From: Mesoflavibacter zeaxanthinifaciens DSM 18436
GTDB taxonomy: Bacteria > Bacteroidota > Bacteroidia > Flavobacteriales > Flavobacteriaceae
Assembly: GCF_000422365.1 (NCBI RefSeq)
Contig: NZ_AULQ01000011.1
Span: 1-64,000, forward strand
Length of the DNA stretch: 64,000 bases
Direction: 5' to 3'
Shown here: one piece after another, positions 15,195-24,592 of the stretch
Numbering within the stretch: the stretch's first letter is position 1
How the letters are laid out: every line of letters starts with the position of its first letter
Notes under the pieces: model-generated
Database searches by the model: none
Seen by the model: only the letters and a program-made list of their open reading frames with translations
Told to the model about the DNA's origin: nothing
Program-made: the position numbers and the translations under genes

Positions 15195-18100
15195 ATGAAA
15201 AAACTCTACTTACTACTTGCTTTACTGTTAATAGTTTTGTCTTTAAAAGCACAAACTGTGCAAATAAATGAAGTTACTTTAGGAAATATATCTACAAGTA
15301 CTTTTCAAGAAACACCAATAGATGCTGATGATAATTACTCTTACAGCCAAAGTATTTTTTTGCAATCAGAAATCAATCAACCTGGTACAATATCAAAAAT
15401 AACATTTTACACAAATGGTATATTAGAAAACTCTAACAATATAGTAGTTTACATGACTGAAACTTCTAACGATGTATTTGCTTCAAATAGCGACTGGATA
15501 CCACTTGCAAATTTAACTCAAGTCTACTCTGGTACTTACACTGTATATGGTAATGAAGTTTCATTAATACTAGATACACCTTTTAATTATTCTAATACCG
15601 ATAATCTTGTTATTGCTGTAGACGAAAATCAAGATGGCAATGATACTTTTGACTTTATTACTCATAATTTAGGATATTCTCAAGCCAATGGTAGGGTTTT
15701 ACATTATGGTAATAACTTTAATAATCCAGATCCATTAACACCACCATCTGGTACTTTAGATTATTATAGACCAAACATAGAAATTGATTTTAACCCTATA
15801 ACATGTTATCCTCCAAACCAACCAGAGGTAACAAATACTTATGAAACATCTGCAGATGTAACTTGGCTATCAAGTGATTCTAGTTTTGATTATGTTGTAC
15901 AAGCTTCAGGACTAGGTAACCCAGATAGCGCAACTGCTGTTAATACAACATCAAATAATGTAAACATAACAGGATTAACTAATAATACTGCTTATGAATT
16001 TTATGTAAGAACAAACTGTAACACAGATGGAGTAAGTGATTGGATTGGACCTATATTTTTTAGAACAACTTGCGGTATTGTTGACGATTTTTCTGAGAAT
16101 TTTGAAACCATGCCTGATGAATTAGTAACACCTTACTGTTGGTCTACAATATCAAATTCTACCGGAACTGCACCAATTACAAAAGTAAATACAAGTGCTT
16201 CTCAAGCTTTTTCTGCAGACAATTATTATGAAATACAAATGAATAATGATGATAATTTTATTTTAGCATCACCAGAAAGTACGACTATTGCAGATGGTAT
16301 GCATAGAATTGAATTTGCAGCAAAAGTAAATTCTGTAGGATCTGATAATACAGTCTTAAAAGTAGGCTTAATGTCAAATCCAAATGACGAAAATACATTT
16401 ACAGAATTAAACAGTTTTACTTTAACTAATGCATCAGATAATACAAACAACTATTCTTTATACTATGTAAATATTCCTTTAAACGCGTCTGCTAACCATT
16501 TAGCATTTAAACCAGAAACTACAGCTTCGTTTAACAAAATTATTTATTTAGATAACATTGTAGTAACAACACAGCCATCTTGTTTTGAAATAATAAACAT
16601 AGATGCTAATAATATTACTGACACATCTTTTGATTTAACAATTACACCAGATATACAAATACAAACCGAATGGGAAATGGTAATTGTACAAACTGATTTA
16701 AACTTTAATCCTGCATTAGAGACTACAATAAACACCTCAACTTTAACAAACACTATTACAACAGACTCTGATGGATTATCCATTATACCAAATAGTCCTT
16801 ATCGTATTTTTATAAGAGCAAACTGCGATGCAATTGGAAGTGATGGTTCTGGTTATAGTACTTGGTTTGGTCCTTATGATATAAGAACAGCTTGTGCACC
16901 ATTTAATACAAATTTTACTGAAAATTTTGATAGTTACGTTGATGAAGATTTTCCTTTTTGTTGGAATAAAAACGTAAATTCAACTGGCTCTCCTTTACTA
17001 GAAGTTAACACGTCTTCATCTTATGCTAATTCTGGAAATAACGCTATAATAATGAATACAGGTAATGATGCTAATGCCGAAGTATTTTTAATTTTACCTC
17101 AACATACAACTGCTAACGATGGTACGCATAGATTAGAGTTTTTTGCTAAGAAAAATACAGCAAACACAGATGCTTCAATTATTGTAGGAACAATGAGTGA
17201 CCCTTTAAACACAAACACTTTTAATCCTATTACAGAATTAGATATCACTACAGGTGGCTTTTCTGAAAACTTTCTTCAATACTATGTTAATTTACCATCT
17301 AACACAGATGAATATGTCGTATTAAAACATGGTGCTGGATCTGGTGCAAGTGTAGCCTTTTACATAGATGACGTTACTATTACTAATCAACCTACGTGTA
17401 CAGAAGTATATAACGTGGTTGCAGAATACGTTACGGATAGCTCTGTAGAGGTTAGTTGGGATTTTCTTTCTAATCAATCAAGTTGGGAATATACTGTACA
17501 ATTAGCAGGTACAGGACAACCAACTTCTGGTACTGCTACAAACACTAATATTTCTAATAACAACTTTAATACTTTATCTGCTAATACTGAATATGAAATT
17601 TATGTAAGAGCAAATTGTAATACTAACGGTTATAGTGCTTGGGTTGGTCCATTATTTTTTACCACACAATGTTTACCAGAATCAGGAATGTTTAACGAAA
17701 GTTTTGAAGGTTTTACAAATAATACAAGTATAGAGCCTTGCTGGTCTAGTTTAATAGATCCTGTATCTACAAGTCCTTACGTAAGGTACAGCACTTTCCA
17801 ATCTCAAGAAGGATCTGTAAGTGTTAGGATGTATAGCGGTAATGATGAATCTGCTGGTATATTTTTAATTTCTCCAATGATATCAGATTTAGATAATACT
17901 AAACAAATACGATTTAATGTATATGATGATAACAATGGAAGCTTAGAAGTTGGGACTATGAGTGATCCATTAGATCCTACTTCATTCACATCTTATCAAA
18001 CATTTTTAGACGAAGATATGACAGATGATGCTTGGGATGAAAAGATTGTTACATTTGAAAGTTTGTCTGAAAACAACAACTATATAGCTTTTAAATTTAA

Positions 18101-18410
18101 TGCTGCTACAACTTTTGACAACTTGTATTTAGATAATTTTACTTACGAAAACAATCCTTCTTTAGGAACAGACACATTTTTAAGTGATAATGAATTTAAA
18201 ATTTATCCTAATCCCGTTAAAAACATATTAAATATAGACGCTAACAACATAACTTCTATTAGTATTTATAGTGTAAACGGTAAAGAAGTTTTATCAAAAG
18301 ACACTAATAGTAATAAAGTTAATGTTTCTGCTTTAGCCAATGGTTTATACTTTATTAATATTAAGGATAATGAAGATAGGGTTACAATTAAAAAGTTTAT
18401 AAAAAATTAA
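15195..18410 (+). CDS. T9SS-secreted multidomain adhesin-like protein with fibronectin III domains
   Basis: 1071 residues from ATG 15195; an earlier in-frame ATG at 15150 adds 15 polar residues before the signal peptide (MKKLYLLLALLLIV to LKAQ), so 15195 is preferred. Fibronectin type III-like domains occur near residues 200-295, 475-570 and 735-830 (ending YEFYVRTNCN, YRIFIRANCD, YEIYVRANCN). They alternate with jelly-roll domains of the cleaved-adhesin/MAM kind that begin ENFE/ENFD/ESFE and contain a CW(S/N) segment. The C-terminus is a type A sorting domain (FKIYPNPVKNILNI, GLYFINIKD). Predicted surface-anchored or released. Confidence 0.88.
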   Translation: MKKLYLLLALLLIVLSLKAQTVQINEVTLGNISTSTFQETPIDADDNYSYSQSIFLQSEINQPGTISKITFYTNGILENSNNIVVYMTETSNDVFASNSDWIPLANLTQVYSGTYTVYGNEVSLILDTPFNYSNTDNLVIAVDENQDGNDTFDFITHNLGYSQANGRVLHYGNNFNNPDPLTPPSGTLDYYRPNIEIDFNPITCYPPNQPEVTNTYETSADVTWLSSDSSFDYVVQASGLGNPDSATAVNTTSNNVNITGLTNNTAYEFYVRTNCNTDGVSDWIGPIFFRTTCGIVDDFSENFETMPDELVTPYCWSTISNSTGTAPITKVNTSASQAFSADNYYEIQMNNDDNFILASPESTTIADGMHRIEFAAKVNSVGSDNTVLKVGLMSNPNDENTFTELNSFTLTNASDNTNNYSLYYVNIPLNASANHLAFKPETTASFNKIIYLDNIVVTTQPSCFEIINIDANNITDTSFDLTITPDIQIQTEWEMVIVQTDLNFNPALETTINTSTLTNTITTDSDGLSIIPNSPYRIFIRANCDAIGSDGSGYSTWFGPYDIRTACAPFNTNFTENFDSYVDEDFPFCWNKNVNSTGSPLLEVNTSSSYANSGNNAIIMNTGNDANAEVFLILPQHTTANDGTHRLEFFAKKNTANTDASIIVGTMSDPLNTNTFNPITELDITTGGFSENFLQYYVNLPSNTDEYVVLKHGAGSGASVAFYIDDVTITNQPTCTEVYNVVAEYVTDSSVEVSWDFLSNQSSWEYTVQLAGTGQPTSGTATNTNISNNNFNTLSANTEYEIYVRANCNTNGYSAWVGPLFFTTQCLPESGMFNESFEGFTNNTSIEPCWSSLIDPVSTSPYVRYSTFQSQEGSVSVRMYSGNDESAGIFLISPMISDLDNTKQIRFNVYDDNNGSLEVGTMSDPLDPTSFTSYQTFLDEDMTDDAWDEKIVTFESLSENNNYIAFKFNAATTFDNLYLDNFTYENNPSLGTDTFLSDNEFKIYPNPVKNILNIDANNITSISIYSVNGKEVLSKDTNSNKVNVSALANGLYFINIKDNEDRVTIKKFIKN

Positions 18411-18420
18411 ATAATCAATA

Positions 18421-18450
18421 AAAAAGCCAGTAAAAATTTACTGGCTTTTT
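18421..18450. terminator. bidirectional terminator
   Basis: GCCAGTAAA (18426-18434) pairs perfectly with TTTACTGGC (18437-18445), flanked by an A-run on the left and a T-run on the right. It serves the convergent T9SS gene and the response regulator gene. Confidence 0.85.
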
Positions 18451-19153
18451 ATTCTTCTATTGTAAACTCTAGTCCTACACCTCTAACGCTTTTAATATTA
18501 ATTTTTTTATCTTCTTTAAGGTGTTTTCTTACTCTAGTAATAAATACATCCATACTTCTTCCAGAAAAAAAGTTACTTTGTCCCCAAACCTTGCTTAATA
18601 TTTCATCTCTAGGTATTAATTTATTTTTATTAGAAAACAAAAAATATATTAATTGAGCTTCTTTTTCTGTTACTTTAGTTGTCTTGCCATTAATTGATAG
18701 AGTAAGATTATTTATATCAAAAAGATAGTTACCTATATTAATTGGTACATCTTGTTCTGTATTAATTGCGATAGTTTTTTGCTGTTTGGTACGTTTAATA
18801 ATATTATTTATTCTAAGTATAAGTTCTTCTACATCAAATGGTTTTGATATATAATCATCTGCACCAATACTTAAACCTTTTATACGGTCTTCTTTAGCTT
18901 TTCTGGCGGTTAAAAATAAGAAAGGTGTTTCAGGATTTTTTTTACTAATCTTTTTAGATAATTTAAAACCATCTAATTTTGGCATCATTACATCTATTAT
19001 ACAAATGTCAAAAGAGTGCATTTTAAATAAATCTAATGCTTCAATACCATCTTTTGCCCAAATAACTTCAAATTTATTGAGCTCTAGGTATTGTTTTAGC
19101 GTAAAGCCAAAATCTAAATCATCATCTGCTAATAAAATCCTTTTTTGCATCAC
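18449..19153 (-). CDS. OmpR-family response regulator (RprY-like)
   Basis: 234 residues (or 233 from the second Met). Receiver domain: acidic pocket LLADDD, phosphoacceptor Asp54 in CIIDVMMPK, T in LFLTA and Lys in ISKPFD. A winged-helix output domain of the OmpR type follows (KEAQLIYFLF, RDEILSKVWG, RSMDVFITRVRKHL, SVRGVGLEF). It overlaps the upstream histidine kinase by 32 bp, so the two form one operon and almost certainly a cognate pair. Candidate targets with 11-bp direct repeats lie at 15071, 20559 and 33674. Confidence 0.92.
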   Translation of the reverse strand: MMQKRILLADDDLDFGFTLKQYLELNKFEVIWAKDGIEALDLFKMHSFDICIIDVMMPKLDGFKLSKKISKKNPETPFLFLTARKAKEDRIKGLSIGADDYISKPFDVEELILRINNIIKRTKQQKTIAINTEQDVPINIGNYLFDINNLTLSINGKTTKVTEKEAQLIYFLFSNKNKLIPRDEILSKVWGQSNFFSGRSMDVFITRVRKHLKEDKKINIKSVRGVGLEFTIEE

Positions 19154-20528
19154 TTACTGGAAGCTTTATATAGAATGTTGTGCCTTCTTTTAATTTACTT
19201 TCAACATCTATAGTTCCGTTATGAGCTTTCACAATTTGACTGCAGTAATACAATCCTAATCCTAATCCTTTATAGGTATGTTTATTGCGTTCACTCACTC
19301 TAAAAAACTTATCAAATATAAGTTTTTTATTTTTTTGTGAAATACCTATACCATTATCTGTTATAGATATGATATGATTGTTATTATGAATATGATATTT
19401 AATTTTTAGTACAGTCCCTTCAAATTTTATAGCATTATTTAAAATATTTGTAATTGCTGTACTTATATAAAATGTATCTATCTCTAGGATGGTTTGATTA
19501 TGTTCTATCTCTCTTAAAAACAAAATATTTTGGGGTAATGTTAGCATATAATCTTCACTAACTTCATGTAAAAAAGAGGTAAGATTTATAGGTTGCTTAT
19601 TTAATTTAATTTGATGATATCCCAAACTATTATCTACTACTTGATCTATAAGGTTTTGTAGTCGCTTATTCTGTCTATTAATTGTATCTATAGATTCTTT
19701 AGATATATCTTTATTGTCTACTGCAAATTTATTTGTTAGTGTTTTTGTTGCTATAGATAAAGTAGCTAATGGTGTCTTTAACTCGTGAGTAATATTGTTA
19801 ATGAAATCTGTTTTAATATCTGATATTCGTTTAAGTTTAAGTAAATTTCTTATAGAATACGTAACTAAACTTATTAAAAATACAAATAGTAAAAATGATA
19901 TAAAGAATAAGAATAGTAATTGGTTAAAAATAATTTTATCCCAATCTACTATTTTCATAAAAATACTAGATTTATACTTTACAGTAACACTTTTTGTTTC
20001 GCCTAAATTATCAACATACTGTTTATCAAAAGTCCAATTCCATGCATTTATAATTAGTCCTTCTTCCAAAGGAAAGTCATGACCAATTAAAAACCTTGAT
20101 TTATCCTTACCTTCTTCTAATAATGGCTCTACATTACCATTTTGATCTATTAATAATATGGTAGAAGCTACTTTTTTAAATAAAACATTTTCATTTAAAT
20201 CTAATTGCTTTGCTCCTTCTGTATAATATTTTAAAAACTGTTTGTTTTTGCTATTAGCAGATTTTTGTAAATCTTCTAATAATTCATTTTTGCTTATTAG
20301 TCCTAATTTGTAATCTGGAATTTTATCTAAAAAATCATTACGAAATTGCCAGGAAAGAGAATCTACATAAGGTGTTTTTACAATATTGCCTATTTTTGTT
20401 CTGGACTCTACAGCAAAACTTTTTTTTCTTAAATCAAAAGTATTAAAGGTTAAATAACCTTGCATTGTTGTTAAAGCTATTAAGGCTAAAATTGCTCCTA
20501 ATATTAAAAGTCTTGATTTGATCTGCAT
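19122..20528 (-). CDS. membrane sensor histidine kinase (RprX-like)
   Basis: 468 residues. Membrane segments at about 6-25 and 201-226 enclose a periplasmic sensor region of about 170 residues with no recognised fold. A HisKA domain follows, with phosphoacceptor His248 in NNITHELKTPLAT, then a HATPase domain with N box (NILNNAIKF), G1 (ITDNGIGIS), F (KLIFDKFFRV) and G2 (GLGLGLYYC) boxes. It is the first gene of the two-gene operon. Its upstream region contains the same GTTAAC repeats as the divergent T9SS promoters, consistent with autoregulation. Confidence 0.92.
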   Translation of the reverse strand: MQIKSRLLILGAILALIALTTMQGYLTFNTFDLRKKSFAVESRTKIGNIVKTPYVDSLSWQFRNDFLDKIPDYKLGLISKNELLEDLQKSANSKNKQFLKYYTEGAKQLDLNENVLFKKVASTILLIDQNGNVEPLLEEGKDKSRFLIGHDFPLEEGLIINAWNWTFDKQYVDNLGETKSVTVKYKSSIFMKIVDWDKIIFNQLLFLFFISFLLFVFLISLVTYSIRNLLKLKRISDIKTDFINNITHELKTPLATLSIATKTLTNKFAVDNKDISKESIDTINRQNKRLQNLIDQVVDNSLGYHQIKLNKQPINLTSFLHEVSEDYMLTLPQNILFLREIEHNQTILEIDTFYISTAITNILNNAIKFEGTVLKIKYHIHNNNHIISITDNGIGISQKNKKLIFDKFFRVSERNKHTYKGLGLGLYYCSQIVKAHNGTIDVESKLKEGTTFYIKLPVSDAKKDFISR

Positions 20529-20558
20529 ACTGCAAATTTGATTAAAAAAACACTAATA

Positions 20559-20593
20559 GTTAACCTTTAGTATTGTATTAACTTATCGTTAAC
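20559..20593. promoter_or_regulatory. GTTAAC repeats upstream of the histidine kinase operon
   Basis: GTTAAC at 20559 and 20588 and ATTAAC at 20577; the last two are 11 bp apart and lie in the exact 17-mer shared with 15083-15099. About 30-65 bp from the kinase start codon. The rest of the 215-bp gap to 20744 holds no gene that I can support. Confidence 0.5.
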
Positions 20594-20743
20594 CCAAAAC
20601 AAATATCTAAAAATATTGTGGTAATTGTCCTATTAAGCTTTGATTTGGTATTTTGCAATAAGATATAAATATTTTGTTAGTAATTAAATTATTACATTTA
20701 AGACTAATAACACTTATTAAATATAGAAGTTAATTATGTTCTT

Positions 20744-21583
20744 ATGAAATTGAAATTTATCTCCATTATTTCAATATTAGTTATTTTAATATTAGTTATT
20801 TTAATCAGTTGTAATAAATTACCAAAGAAAAAACTGTCTCAGTTCATTTTAAAAGATGTTGGTTATGAAGTTATTAACGACTCCTTAATAGTGAAGCTAT
20901 CTAACCCATTGCATTGTCCTATAAGAATAAACATCAAAACTAAAAATAAGAATTTACAAGAAAAATTAAATCAAGATTTTCCTTTAGTTTTAGAGCACTT
21001 ATCTTCTAAAAAAATAAGTTATTGGACTGACACATCTAAAGAACAAACACAAATAAAGTTTTTAATAACATTAGGAAACCCTAACGACACCATATCTAAA
21101 AAGTCTTTTAGTTTACCTTTTAAAAAAGATTATACGTATAAAATTATTCAAGGTTATAACGGCGACTTTTCTCATAGTTCTAAATATTCTAAATATGCTT
21201 TAGATTTTAATTTAAAAGAAGGAGATACTATTTGTGCTGCTGCAGATGGTTATGTTGTTGGAGTGATTGAAGATTATTCTCTTGGTGGAAAATCAAAAAA
21301 ATGGAGAGATTATGCTAACTTCATAACTATTTTTCATCCTAACATGAATTTATATACTCAATATGTACATTTAACCTATAAAGGTAGCTTGGTTAAAGTA
21401 GGCGACTTTGTTAAATTTGGTCAAGCAATTGGTTTATCAGGAAAAACTGGTCTTACAACTACAGAACATCTTCATTTTAATGTTTTAAAACCTAATAAAT
21501 CTGGTATGGAATCTGTACCTATAAAATTTAAAGAAGGATATACTGGTAACAGTTTAAAAAAAGGACAATGGATAAAAAAATAA
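20744..21583 (+). CDS. M23-family (LytM-type) peptidase lipoprotein
   Basis: 279 residues. Long hydrophobic N-terminus ending in the lipobox VILISC, predicting a lipoprotein. The C-terminal 150 residues are an M23/LytM domain: H and D of the first zinc motif in FSHSSKYSKYALDF, CAAADGYVVGV, YVHLTY, and the last zinc/catalytic motif EHLHFNV. M23 enzymes cut peptidoglycan cross-links or act as scaffolds; here the ligands look intact, so activity is plausible. Overlaps the next gene by 16 bp. Confidence 0.85.
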   Translation: MKLKFISIISILVILILVILISCNKLPKKKLSQFILKDVGYEVINDSLIVKLSNPLHCPIRINIKTKNKNLQEKLNQDFPLVLEHLSSKKISYWTDTSKEQTQIKFLITLGNPNDTISKKSFSLPFKKDYTYKIIQGYNGDFSHSSKYSKYALDFNLKEGDTICAAADGYVVGVIEDYSLGGKSKKWRDYANFITIFHPNMNLYTQYVHLTYKGSLVKVGDFVKFGQAIGLSGKTGLTTTEHLHFNVLKPNKSGMESVPIKFKEGYTGNSLKKGQWIKK

Positions 21584-22869
21584 AACGTTATCAATTAAAT
21601 AGTGTTATTGCTTTCTTTTTAATAATTATTGCATGTCAATCTCAAAATAAACCTGATCTATATTTGTATAAAAATGATGGTAAAATAGGCCTAATTAATA
21701 GTGAAGGAATTATAGTTTTAAAAGCCAATTATAGCCATATAGGAAAGTTTAAAAATGGATTAGCTGCTGTAACTGTTACTAGTAGAGCAAAAAACAACTA
21801 TCATAAAATCTTAGATACAAAATTAGGATATATCAATACAGAAGGGAAAATTGTGATTCCTCTAAAATTTCAACATATAAATGGAGAAAATAAAGATTTT
21901 AGTGAAGGATTAGCTGTTGTAAAACTTAACAACAAATATGGTTATATTAATACAGAAGGGAAACTTGTAATAAAACCTAAATACACAGCTGCATACGCAT
22001 TTAATGAAGGTCACGCTGTTGTTGAGCTAAATGATGATTATCATAATAGACTACTTATTGATAAAAAGGGTAATGTTGTCTTTAATTTTCTTGATAAATA
22101 CAAACAACAAGTAGACTCAACAGCAACGAATATTTTAGTAAGTAATTATCAATTATCAGATAATAAAATAGCAGTTTACACTTTTACTAAAGAAGGTAAA
22201 ACTTTATCTTCTGTTTTAGACAGTACCGGAAAGGTTTTATTTACCAAACAGTTAGCCAAAATTAAGTCTTATAAAAATAATATAGCAATTGCTATAAAAG
22301 ACAAGTGTAAAACTGGAAGCGATAACTGTTTTATGTTAATAGACCATAAAGGAAAAATATTAACAAAAAAACTATATTATCCACTTAGAAGAATTAAACA
22401 AAATACTTTTTTAGCGGGAGATGTCTTTACTAGAGAAAAATTGGTCATAAACAATAAAGAAGACGTCTTACTACCTAAAATTGAAAAAGGTTTACAAATT
22501 AATTTTGATGACTTATCTAACAACTTAAAACTTATTAGAGTAGGAAAAGGTGGTTATGGTGGCTATATTGATAGAAATGGAGAATTAGTAATTGATATTA
22601 AATACATGAGTACATCTGCTTTTTCTGAAGGTTTAGCATTTGTAAAAAAATTAGACAACACTGTTTTATGTATTGATAAAGAAGATAATATTATCTTTAA
22701 AATTGATGCAAAACATGAAACTCATTGGAGTTTCCCTTTTAGTTATAAACCATATCAAATTGGTACTTTTAAAAATGGACTAGCTACATTATTTATGATT
22801 GTAGACGGAAAGCATAAAATTGTTCAAGTAGATACAAAAGGTAATTTTTTAAAAATTAAAGAAGAATAA
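21568..22869 (+). CDS. WG-repeat lipoprotein
   Basis: 433 residues. Signal sequence with lipobox LIIIAC. At least five WG/KWG repeats of the form GYINTEGKIVIPLKF with FSEGLAVV/FKNGLA linkers lie at about residues 30-155 and 315-415, separated by a less regular middle. WG repeats form beta-rich surfaces and their function is unclear. It is translationally coupled to the M23 peptidase, which suggests joint function at the envelope. Confidence 0.85.
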   Translation: MDKKIKRYQLNSVIAFFLIIIACQSQNKPDLYLYKNDGKIGLINSEGIIVLKANYSHIGKFKNGLAAVTVTSRAKNNYHKILDTKLGYINTEGKIVIPLKFQHINGENKDFSEGLAVVKLNNKYGYINTEGKLVIKPKYTAAYAFNEGHAVVELNDDYHNRLLIDKKGNVVFNFLDKYKQQVDSTATNILVSNYQLSDNKIAVYTFTKEGKTLSSVLDSTGKVLFTKQLAKIKSYKNNIAIAIKDKCKTGSDNCFMLIDHKGKILTKKLYYPLRRIKQNTFLAGDVFTREKLVINNKEDVLLPKIEKGLQINFDDLSNNLKLIRVGKGGYGGYIDRNGELVIDIKYMSTSAFSEGLAFVKKLDNTVLCIDKEDNIIFKIDAKHETHWSFPFSYKPYQIGTFKNGLATLFMIVDGKHKIVQVDTKGNFLKIKEE

Positions 22870-22910
22870 CTTCAAACTAAAGTTTAGCTAAAAAACTTAC
22901 TAATCAAGCA

Positions 22911-23270
22911 CTATTCAGAGTAATTTTCAACTACAAAATCTCCCCAATTAGCTATAGATTGTATTAACGGAATTAAAGTTTTTCCAAAGTCTGTCAAATT
23001 ATATTCTACTTTTAAAGGTGGTTTTGAAGTGTAAACAGTTCTATTTATTAAACCATCTTCTTCTAAAGCTTTTAATTGTAAACTTAACGTCCTTTCTGTA
23101 ACGGTTGGCATACTCTTTCTTAATTCATTATATCTTAATTTTTTATCTATAAGATGATAAAGTATAACGGTCTTCCATTTTCCGCCAATTATTCCCATAG
23201 TTAAACTTGCACAACAAGGATATTCATTACCTCTAAATTTGAGCATCTTAGGTTTTACATTTGCCATCAT
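22911..23270 (-). CDS. HxlR-family transcriptional regulator
   Basis: 119 residues (118 from the second Met, which is equally likely). Winged helix of the HxlR type: CCASLTMGIIGGKWKTVILYHL, RYNELRKSMPTVTERTLSLQLKAL, EEDGLINRTVY and VEYNLTDFGKTL. Two adjacent cysteines at positions 19-20 precede the helix, where many HxlR proteins carry a redox- or electrophile-sensing Cys. Divergent from the DUF421 gene; likely acts on the palindromes between them. Confidence 0.9.
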   Translation of the reverse strand: MMANVKPKMLKFRGNEYPCCASLTMGIIGGKWKTVILYHLIDKKLRYNELRKSMPTVTERTLSLQLKALEEDGLINRTVYTSKPPLKVEYNLTDFGKTLIPLIQSIANWGDFVVENYSE

Positions 23271-23291
23271 TTATAGTTTAAATTAATTGTA

Positions 23292-23337
23292 CAAATTTAC
23301 TAACTATAATTAAATATGAAACTATAAAAATTATAGT
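23292..23337. promoter_or_regulatory. divergent promoter region with ACTATAA operator and -7 box
   Basis: ACTATAA-aaa-TTATAGT (23321-23337) is a perfect palindrome, and another ACTATAA half lies at 23303-23309. CAAATTTA at 23292-23299 is the -7 box TAAATTTG on the minus strand for the HxlR gene. The operator sits just upstream of that box, fitting autoregulation and control of the DUF421 gene. Confidence 0.5.
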
Positions 23338-23403
23338 ATTTTATAATTTTATTAAGCTTTATTAAAAGCTAAAATCCATAACTTTAAATAAAATTTATAA
23401 CTT

Positions 23404-23928
23404 ATGGAATGGATTTACGATATTAAAGACCCTATTTGGCAAACTGTTGTAGGCAGTTTAATTATTTTTGTAGTTATCATAATAGTTACAAGAATAATTG
23501 GTTTAAGGTCTTTTGCTAAATTTACTGCTTACGATTTTGCATTTACTGTTGCTATAGGAAGTATAATATCTTCTACTTTAACATCTAGTACTAGTATTAC
23601 TCATGGTGCAGTTGCTATTACAAGTCTTTTGGTATTAACCCTTATTTCTTCATATTTACAGAAAAAAATACCAAAATTTAGTGCTTTAATTTCAAACAAA
23701 CCGATATTACTAATGGATGGTAATACCATACTTTATAATAACTTAAAACATAGTAGAATTGAAAAATCACAACTAATAGCAAAACTTAGAGAAGCTAACG
23801 TTTTGGATTTTAACCAAGTAGAAGCAGTTGTTCTAGAATCTACTGGAGATATTTCTGTATTACATAAAACTAAAGAAGGTATAGAACTTAATAAACAACT
23901 ATTAGATGGTGTTAGAAATACACCTTAA
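23404..23928 (+). CDS. DUF421 membrane protein (YetF-like)
   Basis: 174 residues. Three hydrophobic segments lie at about 13-32, 42-62 and 66-85, with the family's signature GLRSFAKFTAYDFAFTVAIGSI. A cytosolic DUF421 domain follows (SNKPILLMDGNTILYNNLKHSRI, LIAKLREANV, VLESTGDISV). In Bacillus relatives are in the spore or envelope; the molecular function is not established. Divergent from HxlR. Confidence 0.88.
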   Translation: MEWIYDIKDPIWQTVVGSLIIFVVIIIVTRIIGLRSFAKFTAYDFAFTVAIGSIISSTLTSSTSITHGAVAITSLLVLTLISSYLQKKIPKFSALISNKPILLMDGNTILYNNLKHSRIEKSQLIAKLREANVLDFNQVEAVVLESTGDISVLHKTKEGIELNKQLLDGVRNTP

Positions 23929-23950
23929 ATAATAGCTAAATTTTCATACA

Positions 23951-23982
23951 AAAAAAAGCAGTCTTTTTCAGACTGCTTTTTA
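23951..23982. terminator. bidirectional terminator
   Basis: AAAAGCAGTCT (23954-23964) pairs with AGACTGCTTTT (23970-23980) between the convergent DUF421 and dps genes, with an A-run and a T-run on either side. Confidence 0.85.
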
Positions 23983-24006
23983 ATTGCTATTAATCAATTT
24001 ATAGGA

Positions 24007-24486
24007 TTAGATGCTTTTACCTAACCAAGCATTCATCATCCAAACCGTTTTTTCTTGTTGAGATATAAAATCACTCATCATTGCAGCTGTTCCTTCATCT
24101 TCTGCGTCTCCTGCTGCGTGTAGGATAGTTCTTTCTATTTGTAGTAATTCTGTTAAAGAATTAACTATTAATTCTACTGCGTTTTCATCTTTAGATATAT
24201 TCTTACCTACCGGTACTTTTGCAACACTAGAATAATCTTCAAATGTATGTAAAGGAGTTTCCCCTAGTGTTAAAACACGTTCTGCAATTTCATCTACTTT
24301 AGCATTAGCATCTGTGTATAACTCCTCAAACTTCACATGTAAATCAAAAAAGTTTTTCCCTTTAATGTTCCAGTGTATTCCTCTTAAATTTTGATAATAT
24401 ATTTGAAAATTAGCCAATAAATCATTTAATTGATCAGCTAAATCTTTAGTTTTTGATGGGTCTAATCCAAGACTATTTAGTTTCAT
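24007..24486 (-). CDS. dps: Dps-family DNA-protecting ferritin
   Basis: 159 residues, normal for Dps. The ferroxidase signature is intact: GIHWNIKGKNFFDLHVKFEELYTD, with His in the first helix and His, Asp and Glu in the second. A four-helix bundle follows, ending QQEKTVWMMNAWLGKSI. Dps dodecamers oxidise Fe(II) using H2O2, store ferric iron and shield DNA. It is divergent from oxyR, and OxyR control is likely because that pairing is widespread. Confidence 0.93.
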   Translation of the reverse strand: MKLNSLGLDPSKTKDLADQLNDLLANFQIYYQNLRGIHWNIKGKNFFDLHVKFEELYTDANAKVDEIAERVLTLGETPLHTFEDYSSVAKVPVGKNISKDENAVELIVNSLTELLQIERTILHAAGDAEDEGTAAMMSDFISQQEKTVWMMNAWLGKSI

Positions 24487-24511
24487 ATTTTATAAGTTTT
24501 AATTTCTATTA

Positions 24512-24519
24512 CAAATTTA
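24512..24519 (-). promoter_or_regulatory. -7 box for dps
   Basis: CAAATTTA on the plus strand reads TAAATTTG on the minus strand, matching TAnnTTTG, 26 bp before the dps start. No well-placed -33 TTG, which suits an activator-dependent promoter such as one driven by OxyR. Confidence 0.45.
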
Positions 24520-24592
24520 CTGCAAATTAAACGCTCTTAATTATAAATATTATTGATAGATTTTATATTTTTATAGCCTTAAACTATTAATA

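Noticed and set aside
24487-24592. Canonical OxyR ATAG-N7-CTAT site between oxyR and dps
   Set aside because: ATAG copies are present but the spacing does not fit the four-part OxyR consensus.
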